From Mastacembelus armatus (taxonomy: Eukaryota; Chordata; Actinopteri; Synbranchiformes; Mastacembelidae): 64,000 nt of DNA. Made by a program: the position numbers and the translations under genes. Under the pieces are notes generated by a model. It saw only the letters and a program-made list of their open reading frames with translations, made no database searches and was not told the origin of the DNA. Positions 36,401 to 50,696 of this stretch are shown here, one piece after another (within the stretch, counting starts at the first letter, position 1; every line of letters starts with the position of its first letter). The stretch lies in contig NC_046650.1 in assembly GCF_900324485.2 (NCBI RefSeq), forward strand, positions 16,448,193 to 16,512,192, read 5' to 3'.

Positions 36401-37879
36401 GTTAAAAAAAAAAAAAAAAAGGAACTTGAACTGTTGCTGGGGTTTGGTTGTGTTCAGTCTGAGCGGCACGTTACAGGTTCTCACAAACGTTGAGCGTACA
36501 AGACTGATCAAAACCTACTGGGGAAAGCTGACCATGTGCCGAGGGTTATGGAGATTTTCTAACTCTACAGAACCAATGGTGTCATTTCCCAATGACACAT
36601 AACTGATCATTCTGTAGCTGCATGATTTGTCACTAGTTACCAAACCTTTGTCTGAGCTTTACAGTCAGAGAACCTACATTATTATTTGTTCTAAATGAAA
36701 CCAGTTATCAACCTTCTTCTTCACTGTATAATTTTCCGTACGACCCTTGAAACAGTCGAGTGTCAGCAGTTTTTCAGGCGAACCCTGTTTGGGACACGAA
36801 AGCTGCGTAAAGTGTAAAGAAAAGAGTAAAACCTTTAGGCAGGCAAAGAGAAAAACCTAAATACTGTGCTCTAAATACTGAAGTCAAACTGTAGCTGTAA
36901 TACTGGCAGGAAAAGAAAAAAAACCCAACATCTCGGGTTAAGCTGGTGTGTCCTTACAAAATAAAAGTCTTCCTTCGAAACAGAGTCAGTCCCAGCAGAC
37001 GTCACACCCGTCAGCTCACAGCATGTTGGCAGGAAAATGAAAACGAGCTGCATTAACAAGATTAACTCAACCAGGCTGAGGGCCGAACAGCCCGACACCG
37101 TGTTGCTGCCCGTCCAGGCTTAGCTGGAAAAAACAGGCCACATTATTCCACAAAGATCTTCAAAACCATGAGTTCTCACAGGTAAAACCTGGGTTCCTGA
37201 CCTGGGTCACTTGGTGTTTGGTGTTCTCATGCATTCACCAACATCCTGCAGAAGAGGAACATGACCTTTCTGAACAGTTCGTCTTCTTTATCAAGCCGAC
37301 TTCCTCAGTCCTACCCTGTTGAGGCGAGCGCTGAGGACAGTTTGAGCATCGTCATGGTTTATCAGTATAAATGTGTCCCGGGATCTGTAAGTTTGAATCC
37401 CATCAAAAGTCCTTCATGTCAGGAGACGTGTCGAGTTTCACAATGTTTGGACCAAAGACGTGAGTGTAGAAGCTACTCAGGACCATTGACGGGTGGCTCA
37501 GACCAATAGAATGAAAGTGGGTTGATAAAAACTTCGGCACAGGGGACAACAGGGAGGCAGGCTGAGTCCCGTCAGGGTTTAACTGCAGAAAAACACCTGG
37601 TGAGACTGAGATCAGGACCAACCCCTGAGAAAGGCCAAAGCAGCTCAGTCAGTTTCTGAGACCAGGTAAAACACAGGTTCTGGTTCTGGGTTTTAGCTTC
37701 CACCTAGAACCAGTCAAAACCAGAACCAGGTCCTTGGCCAGTCTTGGTCACACTATGTCCAGTGCAATCAGGTTTGGTTCTGGTTTCATTCAGGTCTTTC
37801 TCTGGACCTTCAGGCCCACTTCAGTCTAAACCTGGTCAGTTCAGGTCCCTGGTTCTGGTTCAGTTCTGTTAAGCTCTTC
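33463..37879 (-). other. rnf150: Probable long 3' UTR of rnf150
   Basis: About 4.4 kb downstream of the rnf150 stop codon without any supported exon on either strand, ending at a minus-strand AATAAA (33457-33462). A long 3' UTR is also my recollection for the mammalian gene. It includes an A run near 36404. The extent is inferred. Confidence 0.45.
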
Positions 37880-40800
37880 TCAGGACTTTTCACCCAGGTG
37901 AGACTGCTCAATGGACCCCTCCTCATCTGATAGACCTGTTTCCACGGCGATTACCAACGAGGCCACTGAGGCGCTGCTCGCCATTGGCTGAAGCTCACCT
38001 GTAAGACGGAGGGAAGTTGGGATGAGACTGAGGACAGAACCTGAAGAAAGACCTGGTGCAGTTTCTGTTTGGTTTATGTTGTTTCAGGATAAACTATTAT
38101 TATTATCATCTGATCTGAAATCAAACCAGGTTCCTGCTTTAGGTTCCTACCAAAAAAGCTTCAATTTACATTCCCCTGTGTTTTTGAATGAAATTCTTGA
38201 TCAGCTGGTTCAGCACATCTGGAAGACCCCACACAGCTGCAGTGGAGCAGAAACACCACCGGGTGTCAGTGTAACATGGAGCCAGCGCTCTGAGCACCCC
38301 CTCACCTGTATGAGTGTCGGTGGTGGTCGTCATAGGGCTGTCTCTCAGGGTGTCGGGGTCCTGGTAGTCCTGAGGGAGCCCCACCCGTCGAACGCCGGGG
38401 TCCAGCAGCACTGAGGAGCCGCCCTCGCTCAGCGTACCGTCGCTGGACGCCCCGGACACCACCACCTCCAGGGCCAGGGCCCCCACTCCACCCACTCCAA
38501 CCCCCCCAACGCCACCCAGGGCCAGGTCATAGTCCAGGGGCAGGTCGTCCAGGCAGTCAGCGTTCAGCTGTAGCACAGAGGAATCAAACGGAAACACAGG
38601 GTAACAAAAAGCAGTGATTAAGATCAGAAAGAATCCAGACATTTATTGCCAAAGTCTCCAGGCTGAGCTGTTTTCCACTGAATTATTTAAATGAGGTGAA
38701 GCCCACAGAGGAAAGTGATAAACAAACCCATCATTTCAGTTTCCTGTTCAGACTATTTTTTAGTCGTATCCTCCACGGTCTAAGTACTGTGGTTAAAAGA
38801 TGATCTGCGGTTCAGGGTTTATCTGATTACACTGATGCACAAAGCCTGAAATTGAAACCTGAGCTTCTGTAGGAGCGAAGGCAGAGTCTGAGCCCTGAGC
38901 CCTGACACCTCAGCACCAAAGAATGAAGAATTGTTACAGCAAAGAGAGTGAAGCAACTTTTTCTCTGCTTTAGGAAAAACAGGATGTGCTGTGAGTTCCA
39001 CCATGACCTTGAATGCAAACTTGACTCATTTGTTTCCAAGCTGGGCGGCAGCAGCGCGACCACAAAAAAACCTGTGTTTGATTTCAACTCTGCTTCTTTT
39101 GTTTTGGTCTTTTCTTCTGCTGCCTCTGTAAAAATCCTGTTTGTGAGGCTGCAGTTTGTTTATATGGCCTCAAGTCAGCAGGCCCAGTAATCTGACCCGC
39201 ACAAACTGCCAATTGCAAATCGAATAAAAAGGCCAGTAAACTTCATACCAGGGTTCAGATCAGTCAGGAAGCTGCTTTTTCTATCAGCCAAAACAAGGTC
39301 AGGCATGTTCATACAAACTCAGTTTTCCAGTTTGGATAACATGAAGCCCCATTTCTGCTGGAGCAACTTAAAAACAAACCGCATCGATCGTGTTAAGCCC
39401 CCTCCCCTTCATTTTCCCATGATTCCTTTCAGACTCACAGCGATGCCCAGGGCCTTCAGGATGTTCATCTTGCACATTGGACACGTGCGATGGTCCAGCA
39501 GCCACGGATCCACGCAGCTCTTATGGAACAAATGTCTGCGAAGGAGCCAAACAGTGAAATCAGTTACTCTGCTGTGAATCTGCAGCTGCAGCAGAACCAA
39601 GAAACAATCCGGGCGAACGCTCTGTTGATTCTCTGTCTCTTATCTGCTGAAACTGATTTCACAATCCCATTAAAAAATAACCAGGCTGCTCACAGGACAC
39701 AAACAGCCCCTGCAGTCACAACCTCAGCTCCCCAACAAATCCTCAAACATGTTTCTCTCACGGAAACAGTTCAGGACAAACAGTGCAGCCCACAGAGAAA
39801 CAGGACAAAACAGTTTCACAGTGTCGTTATTTTAAACTCTAGAAATAAACCAGACTTCTGTTTATATTACTTCCTGTTTCTACACTGCGTTTACAGTGTG
39901 ACTGCATGTGGAGGTTTAATCTGTGTGAAATAAAGTCACCAGCATCGCTGTTGCACTCCAAACAGCTTTCAAACATGGTGCCTACATTACCCAGAGTGCA
40001 ACACAGCCAACAGGTCAGGTCACACATTCAGGTGCAGGTTTCGTCTGAGCGAAGTGAACGACCTTTAAAGCAACCTGTCCTGTGATACGTGCGTTTACCT
40101 GCAGGGCAGGATGCGCACCACGTCGTTGGCCTTGTAGCCCTCGATGCAGACGGCGCAGTTGTCGAAGTCGGCCTCCGTCTCCTGGTCGCCCTTCCTGATG
40201 GTGCGGACCTGCAGCTTACTGATGGCCTTCTTCGCCGCGTCGCCAAGTCGCCGCTGGAGGGGGGGGAGGAGGGTTTTAGATTCAGTCTGTCTCCTCACGA
40301 GACTTAAACATTGTTTGTTACAGCAAAGAGACATGAACACGCTGTCGGTAATTACACCCACTCATGTCAGTGGGAGCAGCATCTACTTTTATTAATTAAA
40401 CAAACTGATGATTTCAGTCTGGCTGAACTTTACAGTTTGTGTGGAACAGATGCAATAACCAGAACAGAAAATTCTTCTGCAAATATTAATTAATGACAAA
40501 TTATTCATTCAAGTCGTTTATCGAGGAAAAAAACCACATTTTCTTTGGCTCCAGCTTCTCTGACGTGAGACTTTTCCTCGGCTCAGAGTAAAACCGCTCA
40601 AACAAAATGAGACAATTTTCCTTCCGCCGTCACGTGATGCTCGCAGGTGTTTCCAACTTAACGTGTTCATGTAGGTCTTACCTGGTTCCTGTCTCGTGCG
40701 TTGGCGTATCTGAACCTCTGGATGTAGTAGAAGACGAGCCAGGCGAGGGAGATGATCATCAGCACGATGAAGGAGATGGAGACAAACACCACCGACGTCC

Positions 40801-43800
40801 TGCTGACGTACTTCTGCAGGTTCCTCGTCCCGATGGTGATCGTCATGGTGACCGTCACGTTGCGTTCCAGCAGCAACATCACCTCACGACCTTTCGGCTC
40901 CGGGATCATGATGGCGACCACCTCACCTGTACCTTGGGGTGGGGGGTGGGGGGGTAGTAGACACGGTGAGCTAAATGTACGACAAATCCACACAAACACC
41001 GGGTCACGTGACTCTGTTCGCGACCACAACCAAAACAACGTCCAAACACAACACCCAGTTAGAAAACAGTGAAAAGTTTCCAACAATAAACTGATTTTAC
41101 CTGCAGGTTGTAAAAATCTCACAACTGTGACACAGAATCTAAAGCTTTATGGACATTTCCTGCCAAACTGCATCCTGGGAGTCGTATGTTTTTGTGCCCG
41201 TTTGTCAAAGAGCCAGATATTAAGACAGATGTTTATCTGTTGCACTGACATTTCTATGAGTCATTGAACACATCGCTGGGAAAAATGAAAAGGACTTTTA
41301 CTCCTGGACACTTTATTGTGTCAACAGAAAATGAAAGGAATCTTATGGTCACGCCCTGTTTCTCAGGGCGATGAGACTAAAACAAAATGAAAAGTGTGGA
41401 CTAATATTATTGGTCAGTTTACAGACGCCACTTTGCCTTTAAAACAACCGCAGGCCCAGCTGAATAACTAAGGCAGCCTTATTCTCTGGCTTAGCAGCGA
41501 GTCTGCAGGTTTGAATCTAACATGATAACCAGATATTAGCGAGTGAAAGCAGCCTGGTGTCAAACCACTTCAGAAAGCGTGGGTGTGTTACTGAAATGAA
41601 GAGGAGATCCTGGCAGCAATGAGCTGAGAGCAGGAAGACAAAAGCAGAAGTAGTGCTTTCGTTTGCTCAGGGGTCAGAGGCTGCAGAGACGTTTGCTGCT
41701 CAACTGCTACTTTAGATGTGTTAAAATATTCAGTGTTTACGTGTTGCCAGGTCTGGACGACATCTAGAAACAGCAGTATATAAACTGTACTTCAAATTAG
41801 AAGTATTTAAGGTAGTTAAACTAACCTCTGCACTGAAACATTTTAGTCTGTGTTGGATAAATCCCCCTGAGGTGCTGAACCCACTTCACCCCTGAACTCA
41901 CATTATCGATTAGCTGCTGGTTAAAAATAATCCCAGGATCAATGCGTCTCTGTGGACACACACATTTTACAGCCGTGACGACTCTCAGAACTTTAGCCTG
42001 AATTCCAAAGGCCTCCGGCTCGTCTCCCTCAGCCTGACAACGAATCCCTGCTGTGACTTTTTAGAGACAAGAGTGATGCTGCTTTCAGAACCGCAGCAGA
42101 CCAACTGATGAATCATCCATAACCTGCTCATGTCCACCATGACGAGGACACAGGCAGAGTCACTGTGCATCATGTTAATGATTCATTCATTCACACACAG
42201 TCATTACATCTAATGACGGCAAAGAAACACGTTTATTATCCAGACCAACAAACCGACAACGTAACTGTCTCTTCTCCAGGATTAACAACTGCAGGACTAA
42301 TAGTCTGGTCTCTGGTCTCTGTGTTTGTTGGGCTCCAAAGATTGAAATCTGTGTTTGCTCGTCATCACGCCTCTACCCACTGCTGCATAAACACCCACCA
42401 GCATGATGACAAGCAAAAGCAGGAGAAATTTATCTCTCAGGACTGAAGAAAACCAAACCGGACGTTGCCAAACATCTACAGTGAAGTGGTTTTTAAATCA
42501 GTTCCTGGTTCATCCTGAGCCTGGGGGGTACCACAGCCCACGGGGGGGCTACTGAACCTTCTTTAAACCCTGCAAAAATCATTTTAGTCGTTACTGTTCA
42601 CGCTGTAATGACTCCTCGTTTGTCATGTTGTCTGACCTGAAAGAATGCATGAGATACAGGACAGTGTCGAGGCGAAAGTCGGCTTTCTGGGTGAAATTAC
42701 GTAACGTGTTTCACTAGTCCAAGGAAAGACTTTCCTGCAGTTAATCAGGGACAGAGGGAGCAGGGAACACTGCCAGGTGAACTTCGCTGGAGTTTAAAAA
42801 CCCCCGGCCGCAGCCAGAAACTGGCCTGACTCTGAAAACATCATGAGAAATTTGCCTTAAAGTAAACACACTGTCTGCTGCTGGTATTTCCTGTGTGACT
42901 GGCTCCCAGACCAGGAGCTGCGGACCTCAGAGGATCCCTGGGGTGGTTTTCCAGCTGCAGGAGAAACAGCTGTGAGTCTGACGGTTGTGTTGCATAAGTC
43001 CGCACTTCATCGGGTTCTGCTAACAAACATCACATGGACTTTGCTGGACATAATCGAATTAGAGGAGCCACTACTCTCTCATCAGCAGATGTGGATTCAG
43101 GAGGTCTGGGAATCCACATGACAGACTTTATTATTGTCTGTCAGTGATGCAGCTAATGAAGTAATTCATCAAAAATCTGCCACGGTTACAGCACAGCAAA
43201 CACAAGACGGTCGGACAAACTGGGACCCAGCTCGGACTCATTTTCTCAATTAATCAATTAGTGACTTGGTCCAGAAAAGAGTGAAAAATGTTTCCCACAG
43301 GACAAAGAGACGACTTCACACCACAACAACATCAACCTCATCAACCTCAGCAGCACTGAGGGAGGAAAAGTGTTTCCTGTTTACGTGTGTGAAATATTCT
43401 CCTGTATGTTTCTGTTTGTTCGTTTTAAATAAACAGATGGTGGTTTATGACTAAACCTTCTCACTGTTTTCTGACCTGAGCTGAAAATGACTGAAACCAA
43501 AAGTGATGACATGTCGGCACAGAAAGTGCTGACTTCTTGTTTTCATTGGATGAACCGAAGTTCAACTGAAATCTGGTGGAAAATACGCAGAAACATTCAG
43601 TTTGCATCGAAAAATCATCGTTCAACAACCTGCTGCTGCAGAAATAACGTGTTTGGCAATAAACTACAGTGTAAACACAGACTGTGTGTTGACCTGGGCC
43701 CCTGTTTGTTATTATTTATCCGTGACATCCCATAATAACCACCAGCTCCTGCAGGACTTCTGCTTAAATGCGCATTTCAGACGTGAGAAACAACCATGGT

Positions 43801-44259
43801 ACCTGGATGAGGCATCGTGATGGTGTCGTTGGCGTTGGCGGAGCCCACGTTGAAGATCACCACCGCGGACGCGTTCTGGGCGGCGGCGTGGCGGATCTTG
43901 TCCTTGTAGGTGCAGTTGCCCCCGGCTATCAGCGCGATCCAGGCCCCGGCGGGCGCGGGCACCGCGAACCGGGTGTTGGGATCGCAGGCCTGGCGGTCGT
44001 GCGGGGCTGCGGGCAGGACCACCACCCCCTTGGCGTCCCGCTTCGGCGAGTGCTCCCCGTAGCGCCCGCACTCCGTCTTCTCGGTGCGGGGCTCCGAGGT
44101 TGCGGGGTCCACGTAGGTGATGTTGACGAAGGCGGTGTACCACTCCTCCCGCTCGGCCACGGTGAAGTCCAGGCACAGCAGGTGGACGAAGCAGAAGGAC
44201 AGAAGCCACGTCGAGAGGGCCAGGCTGCGGCAGGCCGCCACCAGCGAGCCCGGGGCCAT
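37880..44259 (-). CDS. rnf150: RING finger protein 150 (PA-TM-RING ubiquitin ligase)
   Basis: Goliath-family E3 ligase of endosomal or secretory membranes. Six exons with consistent phases: 43803-44259, 40682-40926, 40099-40253, 39439-39535, 38306-38567 and 37880-37998, encoding 444 residues (human 438). In order: signal segment [20 protein letters not shown], protease-associated domain ([38 protein letters not shown]), transmembrane helix about [20 protein letters not shown], and a RING-H2 with all eight ligands ([19 protein letters not shown]). Exon 5 holds a Gly/Val-rich insertion. The last exon ends [12 protein letters not shown], matching the conserved AMEVGLSD tail of human RNF150. The start is chosen for the conserved N-terminus inside a CpG island. 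Confidence 0.95.
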
Positions 44260-44700
44260 GGTGATCCTCCCCGGTCAGAGCGAACCGTCCGTCCGTCGGT
44301 CGGTCGGTCGGAGGAGCCGCCTACTCCACCATGCTAACCCAGGGAGTCGATTTAATCCGAACTTCTCCGCTTTAATCCGAGTCCAACCCCGCTTCCCTTC
44401 TTACTTAACGTGTTTTTCCTTTTTTGGTGTTTTCAGCCGCTCCCAGCAGACCCCGTTAGCCGCCGACATGCCCAGCGACAACAAAACAAACACCCGCAGG
44501 AAACGTCGCGACGCTAAACGGGTCCGGGCAGAAACAACAACCGGGGAGGACGAGACCGAACCTTCCCGGAGTAAAAGCCCGGAGGGCGGATCGACGTGTC
44601 GGTGCTGACAACTAGCCGCACACAGCAGCAGCAGGCCCGCTAACCCGCATTGTTTTGACCGGGCCAGACCCGGGTAGACTAGCGCTAATGCGGGGAGGGG
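43800..44700. promoter_or_regulatory. rnf150: CpG island at rnf150 exon 1
   Basis: The region is visibly rich in CG dinucleotides compared with its surroundings and spans rnf150 exon 1 and about 440 bp upstream. It is the likely rnf150 promoter. A short plus-strand frame (44468-44608) lies in its upstream half. Confidence 0.65.
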
Positions 44701-45895
44701 GGGACTTCCGGTGAACCTCAACAATAAAAGCCCGGGTCAAGATTAGATGGCGGGTAAACCTTGCGGGAAATACGGTTACAGGTAATATTAACCCTCACCT
44801 GTAAACTGAGAAATAAAAGGTGAACAAAAACCAAACTTTATTATGCTGTTCGTGAAAAGCTCGAACATTTAAAAAGGATTAATCATTAAAAAAACTAAAA
44901 CTAAAAATTACATTTTTATATCGACCTACAATTTGCACCTATGGGAAATAAGTTTTAGTGATTCCTGTTAAAGGTAAAATTCACATAATTCCTGATGAAA
45001 AGGTTAAATAGTAGACCCACAACAGTTAGTCGTTAAAAATGGCTGAATATATGAATTAAATTGGCAAAAACATGTAAATGAAAATGTCAAAGGCAAAGCT
45101 AATTTCTTTCGTTTCTGGGCTGTCTGACCTGTGGCAAAGTTCATTTCACTATTTCCCTATATGTTAGACAAAACATTTCATCAAACAATTGAGAAAATAA
45201 AGTTTAATCAACTAAGAAACCAAAAAATGAAAGTTTCAGTCAATCACCCTCTAATACTTCCACAATACATTTTAATAAGTTATGTTGCGAGTGAGACCTT
45301 TTATTTTGAAGGGAAAATCATGGTGTTTCCTGTTTGACTCTCACCAACACAAATCCATCAGAACTTTAACTCAAATGTAGTGCAGTAAATTGTGCAGAAG
45401 TTATTACAGTGCATAAAGAAACTCCAGCTATCAGTACAGGTAGTGCACTAAAGGCTACAATCATTAATGAAATGGTAGGAAACTAAGAACAGAACATGAG
45501 TAAAAGTACTTAGTTACTTTCCAGTACTTTGCAAAGCCCTTTGGCCCCTTTATGCTGACTTGGTGCATGAACCATAACGGGTTCAATCAGGAATGATCAC
45601 AGTTGTCTGGTTTATGGGACTCCAGATTAAATGGGGGTCAAATCGGGAGAACTTGTGCGAGGGGCCACTGCTCTGTTTGGCCTTGGGGCCCCCTAGAGGT
45701 TTGAGTCCTACATTGCATAATTAAAATCTTGCAGAAACATGTTTGTAAATCAAACACCTGCAGCCCCAGTGAACAGCACAGAGGGTCACAAAAATCCAAT
45801 TTAAATAAATTTACATGAAACAGATATTTACTCTATAAAACTAATAATCCTACGATATAAAAAAAATCTGTACACAAACTAAAATCTGTGTCGGC
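44701..45895. other. Intergenic region between inpp4b-like and rnf150
   Basis: AT-rich DNA with no supported exon. The part adjoining 45896 probably includes the inpp4b-like 3' UTR. Text around 45490-45535 (agtaaaagtacttagttact) resembles the repeat at 16598, but only a fragment is present. Confidence 0.45.
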
Positions 45896-48187
45896 CTATC
45901 CATAGCTGCCGTCTGGAGGTCTGTACAGTTTGGGGAAGGTGAGGAGCTGGATGCTGCTGAAGGCGAACTTCCTGCTGCCCACGTTCTTCTGCACGTTCTC
46001 GAGCCTGCAACCATCCCTGCACACACACAAACGCAGGAATACCAGTGTGTGAAAGAGCAGTGATGGATGTGTAATAACACAGCTCCTTCAGAAATATCAG
46101 AAAATCCTTCAATTCAGATCAGAAAACACACAAACATAAAGAGACTCACAGGACATGCACAAAGTTCTTTCATACATCTCAACTGTTGTAACCAGCTCAA
46201 AGAAATGAAGCTAAATGTTTGTAAGAAAAGACTAAAGTACAAAAATGTTCTTGCATTTTGAGACATTGTTCAGTCCAGTCTGCCCAGTGTTCCCAGTCTG
46301 TGCCGTCTACTGGTACTTGGCCAGCAGTACAACCAGGCTGAGGATGAGCCAAAGCACCAGGAGGTGAGAGGTCACCAGCAGGAAGGCCACTGGGTACAGG
46401 TGACGTCTGGGAGCTTTAGGCTCCAAACACCGCGGGGGCCAGGAGCTCTGGAGGCCAGAGGGACGATTCTCTGGATCTAACCCAGGGACAGTGGACCCTG
46501 ACTGGGCATAACAACCCAGCACCTGCCCCCAGGACAGATGGGACCTGGAGGAGCAGGGTCGTTTGTGTGCATGTGGAGAGATGAAGGTGGTGATCCCAAA
46601 AGAAAGAAAGGCAGGCAGTAAGAAAAGATCGTGATGGAGAGTGAGAGGTGAAAATGGCATGAAGAGAAAAGAGAAGACAAACAAAGTTAAAGCAAAAATG
46701 TCCCATGACACAAAAAGTAGAAGGGAAAGAGAACAAAGGGAAGGATGTAAGGGAGGGTGGAGGAAAGGAAAGGAGGCAGGAAGCCACACACACACACACA
46801 CACACCTCCGCATGCAGTCCAGTGCGGTGCTGAAGTGCTGCTGGCTGAGTGTGTGTCGCTCTCGCAGTAACACACACTGCTCCAGCGTCACCGACATCGC
46901 CGTGCGGTCTTTGGCACTTTTACAGCTGGTCAGTCGAACGCCGTTCACCTGACGACACACCTGGACAGTGAGACAGTCGAGTGAAAGTGACTGATGTCTT
47001 TGTTGTTCCTGGGTAGAGGAGCAAACACATTTTGGAGCTCGTTTTTTAGGATTTTACTAAACTGACGTCTTACCATAGCGGCAATCCACAGAACCTTTAC
47101 GTTCTTCCTCTTCCTGGCTTCTATACTTCGATCCAGAGACAACAACAGGTCTGAGAGTGACTGGAGATGAGCTGGACACAGACAGACCGGTTCAGATCCA
47201 CGTGCAGACTGCAGTAAAACCTCATCAGGCTTTGTTCTCAATAATAAGGTCATAAATCTGCTGTCTCAGCTAAATGAAACGTAATGTCTCTACATGCTGA
47301 GAACAATAAAAGCTGTGAGGAGCCAGCGGCTCTCGAGCTTTACCCATTCCAGGCTGCACGTCTCTCAGGGTGGTGCAGTAAGCTTTGAGACGCTCGCAGC
47401 TCTGTCGGTTCACTCTGCCCTGCAGAGAGCTGTCTCCAAACCTGGAACACACAAACACACACATCACATAACCCAGAGCGTGTCTCGGTTCAAGGAAAAC
47501 TGGTTTCTGAAACATGCAAAACATCTGTGGAGGTTAAAGGACGCCAAGAGAAAACGTTTAGATGTCAGAACTTTGGAGAGGAATAAAATAAAAGAAGAAA
47601 CACAGTGGGTCGACTCACATTAATTCACTGACAAGCTCAGCAGAAATATTTCTCTTTACAGTAAAGCGTCTTTTTTGAAGGATTTACACATGTGACATTC
47701 TGAGTATCATCAGTCAAATCTTGTGCAGCACTGGCATGAGCCTGTAGCTGATACTGGTTTGTGGTTGTGGATTTGTGTGTGTGCGTGCCTCTCAGCCAGA
47801 CTTTGCTGCTGGTTGATTCCAATGTTGAAGAGAACAGGGTGGACTCGTATCAAACTTTTGTTTTGTAGTTCCTGCGGCAAAGACCTGAAGTTCTCCAGGG
47901 GCAACGGGACCTCGACGACCAGACCGCCCCTGCATGGAGACAAGCAAATGCTGTGCTGAGGCTGCACGGTGTGTGTGTGTGTGTAGGTTGATGCGAGGTT
48001 TTTCCTCACCATGTTCCACTGAGCGTCGGCAGCAGGTCTTCTGGTTCTTCAGTTCTAGCCTCGGTGACCGTGAACGCAACTTCACTCAGGTCGGTCACGC
48101 CCACCTCCATGTCCTCCAGCATGCCGGCCTCGTCACCTGACACACACATACACACCATGTACATCCACATACAGTGTGTGCACCAGG

Positions 48188-48228
<41 letters not shown>

Positions 48229-50650
48229 ACCGAAGGTGCTGAGCAGGCTTTCGAACTGAGCCAGAATTCCCACAGAGTGAAGTTGCCGCAGGAACTCGGC
48301 ATCCTCCAGACCCCCATACAGCTTCAGCATGAAGCCACACACGACTGCCGAGAGCTGACAGACACACACAACCTCATCATCACAGTAACATCAGTGTTTC
48401 CAGCACTTTGAGGAGGAGTGTGAGTCTTCAGACACGGATTCATGGAGTTTCTGTTTACAGCTTTCTGCCATGTTTGTCAGCTACTGCAGCCAGAAAATCC
48501 TCTTTGGTAAAAGCTGAAGAAACCTCAGCTGAGACAAACACATGAAGCCAAATATATCTCTAAAGCCTTTGAATGTTATTGAAATGATCATGAAGATGGA
48601 CAGAAGGAGCTGAAGGCAGAAGCTAAACTTCTCTCTGCAGCTGCAGTTGATTATTGCTGTTAAACCTTTACAGGTCTGGATATTAAAATACGGTGCTAGA
48701 GTCATGCACACATGCATATTACTATTAGAGCTTCTCACCGCCTGGCTGAAGACAGAGTGGCGTCTCTGGACGATCAGTGCAGGCCCCTGGCCAAGAGTCG
48801 GGGCCACCGCCGCCTGCAGGATCACAAAGGTCATGGCGTCTCGAGCTTTCCCCACCGCCTCGCGTACACAATCCCTGAGAGTGACCACAAGGGGGAGCAG
48901 GTGTTCCTGCCAGGCTGCAGAGGAGGAGGACAAGGAGGGAGAAGCTGCAAGAAGCAAAGAGAGGGTGAAGGCTCAAAGTAAAACCTCAGCTTCAATAAAC
49001 CAAACACTGACTCAGTTTTGGCAGCATCATGAAATAACGTCCCACCTGTGTTCTGAGAGTTCAGGTCACTTGTGGCTTCCTGCTGCTCTGAAGGTGTCAG
49101 TTCCTGAGGTCGCTCCTCTCGCCCCAGCAGCCGGTCCACCATGACCACGATGCAGCTGAGGCTCTTGGTAACGTTCACCCACACCCTGTCCTACACAAAC
49201 ACACACATATAAACACCAACACACAGCAATGTGATGCAAATTATGTCACACACACATACTCCAACTTGCCCACTCCTCCTCGTCGTACTCCCCATCCTGC
49301 CGGGCCACTTCCTGCTGGCCGAGCGAACGCCATCCCTCCTCACACACCAACCCGTTGCTGTGGGCGTGGCTTCCGGTGCAGTTGGCAGCGTACTGGTTGT
49401 GGATGGCTGACAGGGAGTTTTTCACCAGCTCGTCTTTGACGGCGTGAACAAACAGCTCAGTCTGGTTGAAAGTGATAGATGGTGTTAAAATAAGCTCGTC
49501 CAGTCTGTGTCCAAGCCGAACATGTGACCCGTGTCCCCCTCACCTGCTCGGTCAGACCGTCCAGCACCTGCTGCAGCCGAGTTGCGTTCATCTCCAGAGA
49601 GACAGAGAGCAGCTCCTCAGCCAGCCCGAAGACCAGAGGCTGCAGCTGGGCCACGCTGCTCAGAAGCTCCTGGGCTCTGGAGCTCTCGTCCTGGGAGTAA
49701 GAGACGGAGCTGAGGACAGACGGAGGAGTGAATACCACGAAGAAAACAGAACTTTAACCAGCGGTGCAGCCAGTCAAGGGTTACGCATCTGAGAGTGGAT
49801 GTTTCCACTTTCACTACTGGAAAGTCCAAATAATTCAGCGTGTTAGTGTCCTGATCTAACAAAGCTGTGTCACTAATCCTGAGAGAGCAGAGATTAGGAG
49901 GATTAACCAACAGACAACAATGGAAAGTCACGGATGGAGAGAAGGAAGAGAAAAGCTGGATGGAGGATCAAGTTAAACCTGTGTGTGTGGTTTGTGTGGT
50001 GTTTGATGAGCAGTCTCTTCAGTCCACCATGTTTGAAGGCCTGGTGGTGATCGGCTGGGGCACCAAAGGTTATCACCTCATACCACACACCTGGAGAGAG
50101 AGAGAGAGAGAGAGACAATTACAATGAATGAGGCAAATGGAGTGAAGGGGAAGAGAGAGAGAGAAGAAATGAACAGGGAGGGATGTACCTGTGCTGTCTG
50201 GGTCTGTGACCTCCATCCTCTGTGAGTGCAGGTTGGTGGGAACAAACTGAAGGTGTCTGTCTGATTTACTGTTGCTCGGCTTGAAACAGGACGACGCTGT
50301 TGGAAACAGAAAACACACGAGTCAGTGTAGAAATGGTTTTCAAAAAATGAGACAAGACTCCAGTTCCACTTTTCAGCAACAGTTTTTTTTACGTCCCCAG
50401 TCTGCATCGTACTGTTATTGATCTGACCTGAGAGTTTGTCAAGCTCCACAAGCGTTTCCTGATAACAGCCAATCAGGTGGTTACAGTGGTCGATGACATC
50501 ATGGCGAAGACCATCCCAGTGCGGTGAAAGGTCACCGAGGTCCTTCACTTCCTGCACCCTAAGAAAAAAATAATATATATATTTTTTTAATTATTGATTT
50601 TTGATTAGATTTTTAATGCAGGGGCTGAATTATGTTTGACAAACACAAGG

Positions 50651-50696
<46 letters not shown>

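Noticed and set aside
43768-44337. Plus-strand frame of 189 codons
   Set aside because: Antisense shadow of GC-rich rnf150 exon 1.
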